A stretch of 16,156 nt of DNA from NCBI GenBank assembly GCA_041169145.1, contig JBEEJO010000012.1, forward strand, positions 1 through 16,156. The letters run 5' to 3'. Position numbers and translations under genes: made by a program. Source of the DNA: DATJQA01 sp041169145. GTDB taxonomy: Bacteria; Patescibacteriota; Minisyncoccia; UBA6257; 2-01-FULL-56-20. The first letter of the stretch is position 1. Each line of letters starts with the position of its first letter. The notes below the pieces were generated by a model that was given only the letters and a program-made list of their open reading frames with translations, ran no database searches and had not been told where the DNA came from. This document shows positions 7,408 through 13,393 of the stretch, in pieces.

Positions 7408-7413
7408 GGTCGT

Positions 7414-7419
7414 ATTATA
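7414..7419 (-). promoter_or_regulatory. -10 box (TATAAT) of the minus-strand gene starting at 7407
   Basis: On the minus strand TATAAT is followed by six bases (ACGACC) and then the ATG, so the predicted transcription start coincides with the start codon (leaderless mRNA). It faces the plus-strand TATACT 17 bp away. Confidence 0.7.
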
Positions 7420-7433
7420 CGTCCTCATACATC

Positions 7434-7442
7434 TGCTATACT
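7434..7442 (+). promoter_or_regulatory. Extended -10 promoter (TGCTATACT) of the gene at 7449
   Basis: TATACT at 7437-7442 is followed by six bases (ACGGCC) and ATG at 7449. The predicted transcript starts at the ATG. No Shine-Dalgarno sequence is possible. Confidence 0.72.
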
Positions 7443-7448
7443 ACGGCC

Positions 7449-7850
7449 ATGGGTGACGGTTTCAGAAAATTTGCGCACACGATCGCCGAGGGAGTCGGTT
7501 CGCCGCTCGCGTTCTTCGCCGCGTTCGCGCTCATTTTGCTTTGGGCGCTGACCGGTTACTTCTATGGCTTTACGGATACGTGGCAGTTGATCATCAATAC
7601 GCTCACGACCATCCTGACCTTTCTCATGGTATTTCTCATTCAAAACACTCAAAACCGCGATGCGAAAGCCCTTCATTTGAAATTGGACGAACTGTTGCGT
7701 GCCGTAAAGCCCGCGCGCAACCGATTCGTTGATCTGGAGGAGCTATCGGATGAAGAGTTGGAGAAATTGGAGACCGAGTTTCGACGTGTGCATGACCTTG
7801 CTGAACGCGCCCGGGCGATAGCAGAACAACGGAAAAATCGTCGCGGTTGA
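7449..7850 (+). CDS. Two-TM protein of the low-affinity iron permease family (PF04120)
   Basis: 133 aa. Two membrane helices (residues ~20-38 LAFFAAFALILLWALTGYF and ~45-64 WQLIINTLTTILTFLMVFLI) are followed by the family signature QNTQNRDAKALHLKLDELLRAV (65-86) and a charged, probably coiled C-terminal tail (LEELSDEELEKLETEF). These motifs match the bacterial PF04120 family. Yeast Fet4 belongs to the same Pfam entry but is far larger, so iron transport by a two-helix protein is a name carried over from the family and not established. The mRNA is predicted leaderless. A T-tract terminator follows at 7858. The gene is divergent from the small anchored protein gene at 7407. Confidence 0.9.
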   Translation: MGDGFRKFAHTIAEGVGSPLAFFAAFALILLWALTGYFYGFTDTWQLIINTLTTILTFLMVFLIQNTQNRDAKALHLKLDELLRAVKPARNRFVDLEELSDEELEKLETEFRRVHDLAERARAIAEQRKNRRG

Positions 7851-7857
7851 ACGTACG

Positions 7858-7891
7858 AACCCTGTACCGGCGGACCGGCACAGGGTTTTTT
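7858..7891 (+). terminator. Rho-independent terminator after the PF04120 gene
   Basis: AACCCTGT-A-CCGG, loop CGGA, CCGG-C-ACAGGGTT, running into TTTTTT (7886-7891). One A/C mismatch in the stem. The T-tract serves the plus strand only. Confidence 0.9.
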
Positions 7892-7903
7892 CGTCCGAGA
7901 GAC

Positions 7904-8749
7904 TCAGAGCTTCTTGACGTAGTTCGCGATGATCTTTGCGTACCCGTTCGGGCATTTCGTGTGGGAGCCCGCGTTGTAGGTCGTGAGCGCATGCAGGCGC
8001 TGCTTGCGCCAGCCGAGCTTATTCAGGTAGTTCGCGGCCGACAGAATGGCGTCACGCATATTCTCCGGATCCGGAATTCGCCAAAACTCCGCGGCCACGC
8101 CGAAGTCGGCCCACGTGGTCGGCATGAACTGAAGTGGTCCCTTCGCACCGGCGTACGAACCCTCGGTCAAGAATGGATTCCTTCCCAGGGCGCGTTCCTG
8201 CGCGAAATGAGCGGCGACATTCTCTGCCCACCACGGCCACAGCGGTTTGCCTCTCCGTGACTTCCGGTTTGTGCGCAGCATCGTGCTAAAGAGTGCGCGG
8301 CTAACGTTCTGTACGATCGCGGGATCTTTGAGCGTATCGCCGAAGTCAGTCTCTATCCAGCTAACACCGGCAAGCTCGTTCGACGAAATGTCATAGCGTT
8401 CTTTGGCGAGCGCCAGCGTTTCTTTGTATATCTTCAAAAACTCCGCGCCGCGTTGGAGCGCCCGGTCATTCAGGTTGTCCCTCTCCCATGCTTTCCATCC
8501 ACCGTTCTTTTTGAAACGTGGCTTCGAATAGCACTGATTCGCGATGAGCGTGGAAATGGTGAGCTCCGCACTCACTGTGGATGCCCCCTGAGCGATGAAA
8601 AGACGCTTCAGATACGCCAAACGTTCAGGGCGGCTCTGGCAGGGGATGATCTTCACGAGTGGAATGAACAAATCATTACGGTTCGCCTGCGCGTAGGTTG
8701 TGTCGCCGGAGCCGGAGATGGCCGCGGCGAAGAGCAGGATCGTCAACAT
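7904..8749 (-). CDS. MltB-like lytic murein transglycosylase (SLT2/GH103-type)
   Basis: 281 aa. It is expected to cleave peptidoglycan between MurNAc and GlcNAc with formation of 1,6-anhydro ends, outside the cytoplasmic membrane. The N-terminus (MLTILLFAAAISGSGDTTYAQA) is a short signal peptide without a lipobox. The catalytic region reads AGVSWIETDFG with Glu133 as the acid, then YAGAKGPLQFMPTTWADFG at ~199-217, DPENMRDAILSAANYL and LTTYNAGSH. These match the MltB order (E-T-x-x-G, then AG-x-G-x-x-QFMPS). Between the catalytic Glu and the QFMP motif lies a basic stretch (TNRKSRRGKPLWPWWAEN). ATG 8749 is supported by GGAGGT 5 nt upstream and a good -35/-10 promoter. Confidence 0.88.
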   Translation of the reverse strand: MLTILLFAAAISGSGDTTYAQANRNDLFIPLVKIIPCQSRPERLAYLKRLFIAQGASTVSAELTISTLIANQCYSKPRFKKNGGWKAWERDNLNDRALQRGAEFLKIYKETLALAKERYDISSNELAGVSWIETDFGDTLKDPAIVQNVSRALFSTMLRTNRKSRRGKPLWPWWAENVAAHFAQERALGRNPFLTEGSYAGAKGPLQFMPTTWADFGVAAEFWRIPDPENMRDAILSAANYLNKLGWRKQRLHALTTYNAGSHTKCPNGYAKIIANYVKKL

Positions 8750-8754
8750 GTGCC

Positions 8755-8760
8755 ACCTCC
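8755..8760 (-). promoter_or_regulatory. Shine-Dalgarno GGAGGT of the MltB-like gene
   Basis: On the minus strand GGAGGT lies 5 nt before ATG 8749. It fixes the start and is one of only four clear Shine-Dalgarno sequences in the window. Confidence 0.75.
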
Positions 8761-8781
8761 ATGGCTCTGTGAGCTGGCTAT

Positions 8782-8810
8782 AGAATACGCGTACAGCTGG
8801 ATGAATTCAA
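8782..8810 (-). promoter_or_regulatory. Sigma70-type promoter of the MltB-like gene
   Basis: On the minus strand: TTGAAT (8810-8805), a 17-nt spacer, then TATTCT (8787-8782). The predicted leader is ~25 nt and contains the GGAGGT. Confidence 0.7.
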
Positions 8811-8846
8811 CACATAAACATTCTCTTTCACAGAAGGCGCAAAGAG

Positions 8847-8852
8847 TATAAT
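8847..8852 (+). promoter_or_regulatory. -10 box (TATAAT) of the MutY-like operon
   Basis: A perfect TATAAT ends 12 nt before ATG 8865, so the predicted leader is ~6 nt. It favours ATG 8865 over the TTG at 8856. A possible CTTTCA -35 lies 16 nt upstream. Confidence 0.65.
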
Positions 8853-8864
8853 CTTTTGGGATAT

Positions 8865-9749
8865 ATGCATTCCTCATTCGTTCGTTTTCGTCGCATAGTC
8901 ATGGGCCACTATCGCGCACATGGCCGGCATTCGTTACCGTGGCGCACAACGCACGACCCGTACCGCATCCTTGTCTCCGAGCTTATGCTTCAGCAGACGC
9001 AGGTACCGCGCGTCATTCCGAAATATCGCGAGTTCATCCGCCGCTTCCCGGATTTTCGCGTGCTTGCGCGGGCGCCGCTCGCGGACGTGCTTCGCGCATG
9101 GCAAGGGCTTGGCTATAACCGCCGAGCGTTGTATCTGAAGCGCATCGCGGAGAACGTGGTACAAGATTATAACGGCAAGCTTCCTCGCGACCCCGATATT
9201 CTGCGAACATTGCCGGGCATCGGCACGAACACCGCCGGTTCCATTGCCGCATTCGCATTCAATGTTCCCGCGCTGTTCATCGAGACGAATATCCGCCGCG
9301 CGTTCATCCATTATTTTTTTCCTAAGCGCCGCCTGGTCCAAGATGCGACACTATTGCCGCTCGTGCAGCGGTCGTTAGTAGGACAAACACCGCGCGAGTG
9401 GTATTCGGCGCTCATGGACTACGGCGCCTATCTCGGTGAGATGCTGCCGAAAACGGCGAATCCGAACCGACGAAGCAAGCACTATACGCGACAGGCGAAA
9501 TTTGAGGGCTCCATTCGCCAGGTCCGCGGAGCGATATTGAAGCTCCTGCTCCGCCACCCGATGGATGCTTCTGCGCTTTATAATGTCACCAAGGATATTC
9601 GTACGCCCATCGCACTCCGGAAACTTATTGAGGAGGGGATGGTCGTGAGTCGTGGCGGAACATATCGCATCGCCGGCTTGCGGGTGTATACTGAATACCA
9701 TACTGCGTTGAAACGACCAGTATCGGCTCCGCGTCATATACAACAATGA
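8865..9749 (+). CDS. mutY: MutY-like A/G-specific adenine glycosylase (HhH-GPD), cysteine-free variant
   Basis: 294 aa. By family it removes adenine mispaired with 8-oxoG or G in base-excision repair. Motifs: HSLPWR (22-27), VSELMLQQTQV (37-47) with Glu39 at the catalytic Glu position, WQGLGYNRRALYL, the helix-hairpin-helix LPGIGTNTAGSIAAFAF (116-132), then FIETNIRRAF. Glu140 stands where MutY and EndoIII have the catalytic Asp. After MDYGAYLGEMLPK the usual four-cysteine [4Fe-4S] loop is replaced by NPNRRSKHYTRQ; the protein contains no cysteine at all. The Nudix-like C-terminal domain of classical MutY is absent; instead a short winged-helix-like segment (ALYNVTKDIRTPIALRKLIEEG) follows. 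I recognise this variant from other Parcubacteria, so it is a family feature, but its base specificity is uncertain. It overlaps the next gene by 4 nt (ATGA). Confidence 0.86.
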   Translation: MHSSFVRFRRIVMGHYRAHGRHSLPWRTTHDPYRILVSELMLQQTQVPRVIPKYREFIRRFPDFRVLARAPLADVLRAWQGLGYNRRALYLKRIAENVVQDYNGKLPRDPDILRTLPGIGTNTAGSIAAFAFNVPALFIETNIRRAFIHYFFPKRRLVQDATLLPLVQRSLVGQTPREWYSALMDYGAYLGEMLPKTANPNRRSKHYTRQAKFEGSIRQVRGAILKLLLRHPMDASALYNVTKDIRTPIALRKLIEEGMVVSRGGTYRIAGLRVYTEYHTALKRPVSAPRHIQQ

Positions 9750-11563
9750 GAAAACAATTGCTTTTAAGCATCATCGGCATGCTGGCTCTCGGCGGATTGA
9801 TCTTCGCCGCAAAGTTTGCCTATCAATATTTAGCGAGCGCCAATCCGGCGCCTGAGCCGGCGCCGGTAGACATCGGCGATATCATCGATCAAGCAAATAA
9901 CTCGGGTAATACTACCGGCATCCCGCTTTCGCTTCCGCCCGATTTCTCCATCTCCGTGTTCGCTCGAGATCTGGAAGGCCCGCAGGTGATGTTGTGGGCC
10001 CCCGACGGAAGCTTGTTGGTATCGCTCACGGATGCGGGAAAGATCGTTGCGCTCCGGGACGAGAATGGCGATGGCGTCGCGGAAACGAACCAGCTTTTGT
10101 TTGCCGGCATGAATCGACCGCACGGATTGACCACGCGATGTACCGCGGAGGGATGCGTGCTCTATGTGGCTGAAGCGAACGGCGTTTTTGCATATGACTA
10201 TAACGAACGAAGCGAGGTCCTTCGCAGTTCGCGCCGAAAAATCCTGGACCTTCCCAATACGCTTGCGGATACGAACTACACACGCGCACTCCTTTTTCGT
10301 CCGTATCCGAACGACGCCGAACTGCTTATTTCCCTCGGCTCGTCGTGCAATGTGTGCAACGAATCGGACGAGCGGTACGCTTCGGTCATTGCGTTGAATG
10401 TTGAAACGGGCGAAAGCCGCCAGTTCGCGAAGGGTCTGCGCAATACGGCTTTCATGAGCATTCATCCCGTGAATGGGACCATCTGGGCGACCGAGATCAG
10501 CCGCGACATGCTTGGCGCCAGCCTTCCGCCCGACGAGATCAATATTCTGGAGGATGGAAAGAATTACGGTTGGCCCGCGTGCTATGGCAAGAATATCCAC
10601 GACACCGACTTTGACAAGAATACCTACGTGCGGAACCCGTGTATGGATCCGTTTGAAACATCAAGCACGATAGATATTCCGGCGCATTCGGCCCCGCTTG
10701 GGATCGCATTCGTGCCCGAAGAGGGCTGGCCGCAGGACTGGTGGTATAACGCCATCGTCGCATACCACGGTTCATCGAATCGCTCGGGATATAAACTTGT
10801 GCGATATAAGCTTGATGCGCAAGGGAAGTACCTTGGCGAGGAGGATTTCATTACCGGATGGCTCACGCCGAATGGTGGCGTGCTTGGTCAACCGTCGGAT
10901 ATTCTTATCCAGCCCGGCGGGACAATGTATGTATCGGATGATAAAGCAGGCGTCATCTATCGCATTCTCTATCGCCCCGGTCAAGGTTCGGGCGGGGACG
11001 GCCAGAAATCCAACCTCATTCGCGTCGATTCGCCGAGGCCAGACGGTTTCGTGCAAAGTCCCCTGGTCGTGACCGGGCAAGCGCGCGGGAACTGGTTCTT
11101 TGAAGCGTCGTTTCCCGTTGAGCTTTTTGATGCACAAGGGAAAAGCCTTGCGATCGGCATTGCCCAAGCTCAAGGCGAATGGATGACCGAACAGTTCGTG
11201 CCGTTCAAGGCCGCGCTCGCCTTTACCAGTCCGGGGAGGGGAACCGGAATGCTCGTATTGCGAAAGGACAATCCATCCGGACTTCCGGAGCACGACGATG
11301 AGCTTCGTGTTCCTATCCGATTTGAACCGCCGGCCGCCGGGGGAAAAGGCGATCGGGGTGCCGGAGAGCTTTTACCATGCAGATCGGGCGGGTGCAGCGG
11401 CCAGCTGTGCACTGACAAGGATATGGTAACGACGTGTGAGTATCGCCCAGAATATGTGTGTTTTGGTGCGGCAATTTGCGAGCGCCAGGCGAATGGCCAG
11501 TGCGGATGGCGGATGACCGATGAGCTCACGCGATGTCTTGCAAATCCGGGACAGCTCCGCTAA
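9746..11563 (+). CDS. Membrane-anchored PQQ-type glucose/sorbosone dehydrogenase-like propeller with Gmad2 and eight-cysteine C-terminal domains
   Basis: 605 aa. An N-terminal anchor (residues 4-27) and a Pro-rich linker lead to a beta-propeller at ~55-415: LPPDFSISVFARDLEGP, MNRPHGLT, LLISLGSSCNVCNESDERYA, TIWATEISRDMLG, INILEDGKNYGWPACYG, SAPLGIAF, YHGSSNRSGYK, QPSDILIQPGG and YVSDDKAGVIYRI. All are typical of PQQ-dependent aldose/sorbosone dehydrogenases, which oxidise sugars outside the membrane. A Gmad2-like Ig domain (~421-525; IRVDSPRPDGFVQSPLVVTG, FFEASFPVELFD) follows. The last domain (~545-600) has eight cysteines, including GGCSGQLC, TTCEYRPEYVC and CERQ-NGQCGW. PQQ synthesis and an electron acceptor are not visible here, so it may be a non-catalytic binding or adhesion propeller. 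Its start overlaps the glycosylase stop. Confidence 0.88.
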   Translation: MRKQLLLSIIGMLALGGLIFAAKFAYQYLASANPAPEPAPVDIGDIIDQANNSGNTTGIPLSLPPDFSISVFARDLEGPQVMLWAPDGSLLVSLTDAGKIVALRDENGDGVAETNQLLFAGMNRPHGLTTRCTAEGCVLYVAEANGVFAYDYNERSEVLRSSRRKILDLPNTLADTNYTRALLFRPYPNDAELLISLGSSCNVCNESDERYASVIALNVETGESRQFAKGLRNTAFMSIHPVNGTIWATEISRDMLGASLPPDEINILEDGKNYGWPACYGKNIHDTDFDKNTYVRNPCMDPFETSSTIDIPAHSAPLGIAFVPEEGWPQDWWYNAIVAYHGSSNRSGYKLVRYKLDAQGKYLGEEDFITGWLTPNGGVLGQPSDILIQPGGTMYVSDDKAGVIYRILYRPGQGSGGDGQKSNLIRVDSPRPDGFVQSPLVVTGQARGNWFFEASFPVELFDAQGKSLAIGIAQAQGEWMTEQFVPFKAALAFTSPGRGTGMLVLRKDNPSGLPEHDDELRVPIRFEPPAAGGKGDRGAGELLPCRSGGCSGQLCTDKDMVTTCEYRPEYVCFGAAICERQANGQCGWRMTDELTRCLANPGQLR

Positions 11564-11566
11564 CGC

Positions 11567-11788
11567 ATGAGGCTGCTCGTTTCCGTCAAACCGCGAGCGA
11601 AACGGACGGCGGTTGAAAAGGTTACCGACGGCGTATACGACGTGTCGGTTACGGCGGCGCCCGAAGGCGGGAAAGCGAATGCTGCCGTCATTGCCGCGTT
11701 GGCGGACTATTTTCGCATCGCGCGGTCGCGAGTGACCGTCGTGATGGGTAAAACGCTTCGCGATAAGGTCATCACGATAGATGAATAA
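11567..11788 (+). CDS. DUF167 / YggU-family small protein
   Basis: 73 aa, shorter than the usual ~95-100 of the family. It shows the signature VSVKPRAKRTAVEKV, YDVSVTAAPEGGKANAAVIAALADYF and VMGKTLRDKVITI. The family is a widely conserved small alpha/beta fold of unknown biochemical role. It starts 3 nt after the upstream stop without a Shine-Dalgarno sequence, so it is probably co-transcribed and translationally coupled as the third gene of the glycosylase operon. Confidence 0.88.
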   Translation: MRLLVSVKPRAKRTAVEKVTDGVYDVSVTAAPEGGKANAAVIAALADYFRIARSRVTVVMGKTLRDKVITIDE

Positions 11789-11798
11789 GAACGAGCCG

Positions 11799-11807
11799 TG
11801 ATATGAT
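11799..11807 (+). promoter_or_regulatory. Extended -10 promoter (TGATATGAT) of the PCD-like gene
   Basis: TATGAT at 11802-11807 is followed by seven bases (ATTGGCC) and ATG 11815, predicting a leaderless mRNA. The earlier in-frame ATG at 11803 lies inside this -10 box and is therefore unlikely to be the start. Confidence 0.62.
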
Positions 11808-11814
11808 ATTGGCC

Positions 11815-12138
11815 ATGGACCTGACTCATAAAAAATGTGTTCCGTGCGAAGGCGGCGCGCCGGCGTTCAGCCCGAAAGAGGTAGCGACGTATCTCGCCCA
11901 TATCCAGAACTGGATATCGGTTGAGGACAAGAAGATTAAGAAGGATTTTGCGTTCCACGACTTTAAAGAAGCGATGGAATTCGTGAGCAAGGTTGCAAAG
12001 ATCGCCGAGTCCGAAGGACACCACCCCGACATTCATGTGTTCTATAATCGCGTTCAGCTGGAACTCTGGACACACGCGGTAAGCGGCTTGTCAGAGAACG
12101 ATTTCATCCTCGCGGCGAAGATAGACCAACTGGTCTAG
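11815..12138 (+). CDS. Pterin-4a-carbinolamine dehydratase-like protein (PCD/DCoH family)
   Basis: 107 aa from ATG 11815. The family dehydrates 4a-hydroxytetrahydrobiopterin and can also act as a protein cofactor (DCoH). The diagnostic motif is complete: ESEGHHPDIHVFYNRVQLEL, then WTHAVSGLSENDF and AAKID, carrying the E-x3-H-[HN]-P ... [FYW] ... [HW] ... D pattern. The N-terminus has the usual KCVPCEGGAPAFSPKEV and a W in IQNWI. No aromatic amino-acid hydroxylase or pterin gene is in this window, so the in vivo role is uncertain. It has its own promoter and ends before the GC hairpin at 12148. Confidence 0.92.
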   Translation: MDLTHKKCVPCEGGAPAFSPKEVATYLAHIQNWISVEDKKIKKDFAFHDFKEAMEFVSKVAKIAESEGHHPDIHVFYNRVQLELWTHAVSGLSENDFILAAKIDQLV

Positions 12139-12147
12139 AAATTGACA

Positions 12148-12184
12148 GGGCTCCCTCCTTCGGCGTTGCCGACTGAGGGAGCCC
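12148..12184 (-). terminator. Strong GC hairpin without T-tract between convergent genes
   Basis: GGGCTCCCTC (12148-12157) pairs with GAGGGAGCCC (12175-12184). Across a symmetric CT/CT internal loop, TCGGC pairs with GCCGA around a GTT loop. It lies 10 nt after the PCD-like gene stop and 19 nt after the stop of the minus-strand 54-aa gene, so it could serve both strands. No T-run follows on either. Confidence 0.65.
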
Positions 12185-12203
12185 GTTCGGGAGTCCTTCC
12201 CGC

Positions 12204-12368
12204 TTACTTCTTGCGCCGCCTCTTGGGCGGCTTCGACTTCTCCGAGTCCCGCCTGGGTGTGGGGAGCTGCCGTGCCCGCACGGCGGCCTCGCTCGCAGGG
12301 ATGCTCCTGTTCCAGCACTCCTGGGGCCAGAACGTTCCGCCCAGCGTTTCCAATCGAATCAGTCTCAT
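12204..12368 (-). CDS. Small basic protein (54 aa), unknown function
   Basis: It is supported by signals rather than homology. On the minus strand a TTGACT/TATAAT promoter precedes AGGAGG, 5 nt before ATG 12368. The protein begins MRLIRLETLGGTFWPQECW, has one cysteine and two tryptophans near the N-terminus, an Ala/Arg middle (ASEAAVRARQ) and a strongly basic tail (KPPKRRRKK) suited to nucleic-acid or ribosome binding. All five lysines use AAG and arginine is often AGG or CGG, unlike neighbouring genes. A longer reading frame begins at 12419, but its start lies inside the promoter. The stop is followed by a T-less GC hairpin. Family unknown. Confidence 0.62.
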   Translation of the reverse strand: MRLIRLETLGGTFWPQECWNRSIPASEAAVRARQLPTPRRDSEKSKPPKRRRKK

Positions 12369-12373
12369 GTACG

Positions 12374-12379
12374 CCTCCT
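12374..12379 (-). promoter_or_regulatory. Shine-Dalgarno AGGAGG of the 54-aa gene
   Basis: AGGAGG on the minus strand, 5 nt before ATG 12368. It decides the start and excludes the upstream in-frame ATG at 12419. Confidence 0.7.
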
Positions 12380-12389
12380 CTGGATGTGC

Positions 12390-12419
12390 ATTATATATCA
12401 TATCTAACGTGTTAGTCAA
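12390..12419 (-). promoter_or_regulatory. Promoter of the 54-aa gene with an inverted repeat in its spacer
   Basis: Minus strand: TTGACT (12419-12414), an 18-nt spacer, then TATAAT (12395-12390). The spacer edge holds the inverted repeat CTAAC-GT-GTTAG (12404-12415), which overlaps the -35 and could be an operator. Confidence 0.65.
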
Positions 12420-12437
12420 GCAACAACCGAGCTACGC

Positions 12438-12465
12438 TTGCATTTTTATGAAATACTTGTACACT
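12438..12465 (+). promoter_or_regulatory. Promoter of the 70-aa gene
   Basis: TTGCAT (12438-12443), a 16-nt spacer, then TACACT (12460-12465). The predicted leader is ~22 nt and includes GGGAGG. It diverges from the promoter of the 54-aa gene, with the two -35 elements 18 bp apart. Confidence 0.5.
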
Positions 12466-12493
12466 CTCCTTCGGCAACTCACGGGAGGTGATG

Positions 12494-12706
12494 ATGAATC
12501 TGGAAGGATCAATGGCTTTACCCGTCGGTCTCGGTGGAGAGTCAACACGACCGATGCGCAAGCGGGCCAGCGGGACGCCGGCGAGCCCCGGGGATGTCGA
12601 ACGCATCATGAGCTTCGGAAGGGATCCGGGCGATCACGGTAACGGCGCGTGTTCCAAGCGCATACGCGCCCTGACCGAGGGCGACCTGAACCTGGATCCC
12701 GACTAG
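12494..12706 (+). CDS. Small hydrophilic protein (70 aa), unknown function
   Basis: Starts at ATG 12494, 5 nt after GGGAGG (12483-12488). Other possible starts at 12488 and 12491 overlap or crowd the Shine-Dalgarno sequence. The sequence is polar and low in hydrophobic residues: MNLEGSMALPVGLGGE, a basic RPMRKRASG, SPGDVERIMSFGRDPGDHG, one cysteine and an acidic end EGDLNLDPD. No membrane segment and no family recognised; it could be largely disordered. Both lysines are AAG. A promoter lies 29 nt upstream of the start, and a GC hairpin without a T-tract lies 34 nt after the stop. It is divergent from the 54-aa gene. Confidence 0.6.
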   Translation: MNLEGSMALPVGLGGESTRPMRKRASGTPASPGDVERIMSFGRDPGDHGNGACSKRIRALTEGDLNLDPD

Positions 12707-12740
12707 CGCGACTCCCAACGCCGTAGTTCACTGTCGAATC

Positions 12741-12768
12741 GTGCCCCGGGCCACATGGCCTGGGGCAC
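12741..12768 (+). terminator. GC hairpin without T-tract after the 70-aa gene
   Basis: GTGCCCC-G-GGCC, loop ACAT, GGCC-T-GGGGCAC: 12 paired bases with one G/T. It is followed by TCATATTTCTAC, which is not a proper T-run. Confidence 0.65.
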
Positions 12769-12842
12769 TCATATTTCTACATATGAAAGAGCCAGGCTTC
12801 TAATGAAGTTGAGCTCTGTTCGTACGCACCAAAAAAAACCTA

Positions 12843-13244
12843 CTATTTCAAAATATGAACCTCAGCTTTATGCGCTCCGAACGCGAGGGCTTTTGATGTG
12901 CTATCCATCCACACATCCACGCCGTTCTGTTTGCGTTTATGCATGCGGTCTTGGACCTCGAATACTTTGTTGCCGAAGAGCGCAGGGATCGTAATCTTTG
13001 TGCCAAACGGGAAAAGGTTCGTTGCCACGATGCCATCGCGAACCGTCTGGCCGGATGCGGTCGTGAAAGGCGTATCATCCGTCTCTTCTGGAGTAGAGGA
13101 GTAGGCGGTTACCCAGACCGTCTTGACCTCTCGTACTTCGATAACCGGCCCCTGGGTCGGTTCTATATCGGCTTTAACTCCCGCCGGAGTCGGGTAAAGC
13201 GTCAGGAGAACGGTAAGTCCCCAAACGAATGCTTGTGCGAACAT
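12843..13244 (-). CDS. Secreted 3D-domain protein (cell-wall associated)
   Basis: 133 aa. The N-terminus (FVWGLTVLLTLYPTPAGVKA, ~7-25) is a signal peptide or anchor. The 3D domain (PF06725, related to the MltA/RpfB double-psi barrel) covers ~42-130: VWVTAYSSTPEETDDTPFTT, ASGQTVRDGIVATNLFPFGT, IPALFGNKVFEVQDRMHKRK, GVDVWMDS. Asp99 (VQD) and Asp110 (VDVWM) keep two of the three Asp positions; the first reads ATN rather than the usual Asp. This variant is common in CPR genomes. It is probably a peptidoglycan-binding or lytic-transglycosylase-like protein. The start has no Shine-Dalgarno sequence and no nearby promoter, and a T-tract hairpin lies ~30 nt upstream. A run of eight T follows two bases after its stop. 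Confidence 0.87.
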   Translation of the reverse strand: MFAQAFVWGLTVLLTLYPTPAGVKADIEPTQGPVIEVREVKTVWVTAYSSTPEETDDTPFTTASGQTVRDGIVATNLFPFGTKITIPALFGNKVFEVQDRMHKRKQNGVDVWMDSTSKALAFGAHKAEVHILK

Positions 13245-13273
13245 GAATGGCTGTAAATGCTTGATTTCCCAAC

Positions 13274-13294
13274 AAAAAACCCCTTCCGGGGTTT
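13274..13294 (-). terminator. T-tract hairpin on the minus strand, upstream of the 3D gene
   Basis: Minus strand: AAACCCC, loop GGAA, GGGGTTT, then TTT, giving six T in a row. It points toward the 3D gene, whose ATG lies ~30 nt downstream. No minus-strand gene is recognisable above it, so it either ends a small RNA or is an attenuator in the 3D mRNA leader. Confidence 0.75.
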
Positions 13295-13360
13295 ATCTTC
13301 GTACCCAGGTATCCTAGCCGAAACGGGCGAAATAGTCAACGAAGATATCCACTTCGCCGA
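13295..13360 (-). ncRNA. Candidate structured leader or small RNA upstream of the 3D gene
   Basis: On the minus strand TATCTTCGT pairs perfectly over 9 bp with ACGAAGATA, which directly adjoins the terminator stem. Inside lie CCG-TTT-CGG and AGG-ATA-CCT hairpins. A competing CGAAG...CTTCG hairpin and GGCGAA/TTCGCC pairing use the same 5' strand. I do not recognise a known riboswitch class. The minus-strand promoter is not resolved, though the AT-rich stretch at 13365-13400 is a likely place. Confidence 0.35.
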
Positions 13361-13364
13361 AATG

Positions 13365-13393
13365 TTGACATAATATGTATTATTGTATATAAT
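13365..13393 (+). promoter_or_regulatory. Perfect consensus sigma70 promoter of the gene at 13481
   Basis: TTGACA (13365-13370), exactly 17 nt, TATAAT (13388-13393). It is the only full consensus promoter in the window. Predicted start ~13400. Confidence 0.88.

Noticed and set aside
12142..12642. 166-codon plus-strand frame covering both tiny genes
   Set aside because: It passes through the 12148-12184 hairpin, the opposing gene and both promoters, and has no ribosome site. The shorter genes have complete signal sets.
12769..12842. Possible extra small gene or RNA between the 70-aa gene and the 3D gene
   Set aside because: Only 74 nt, with no ribosome site and no convincing hairpin. The run of eight A (T on the minus strand) fits loose termination of the 3D gene.
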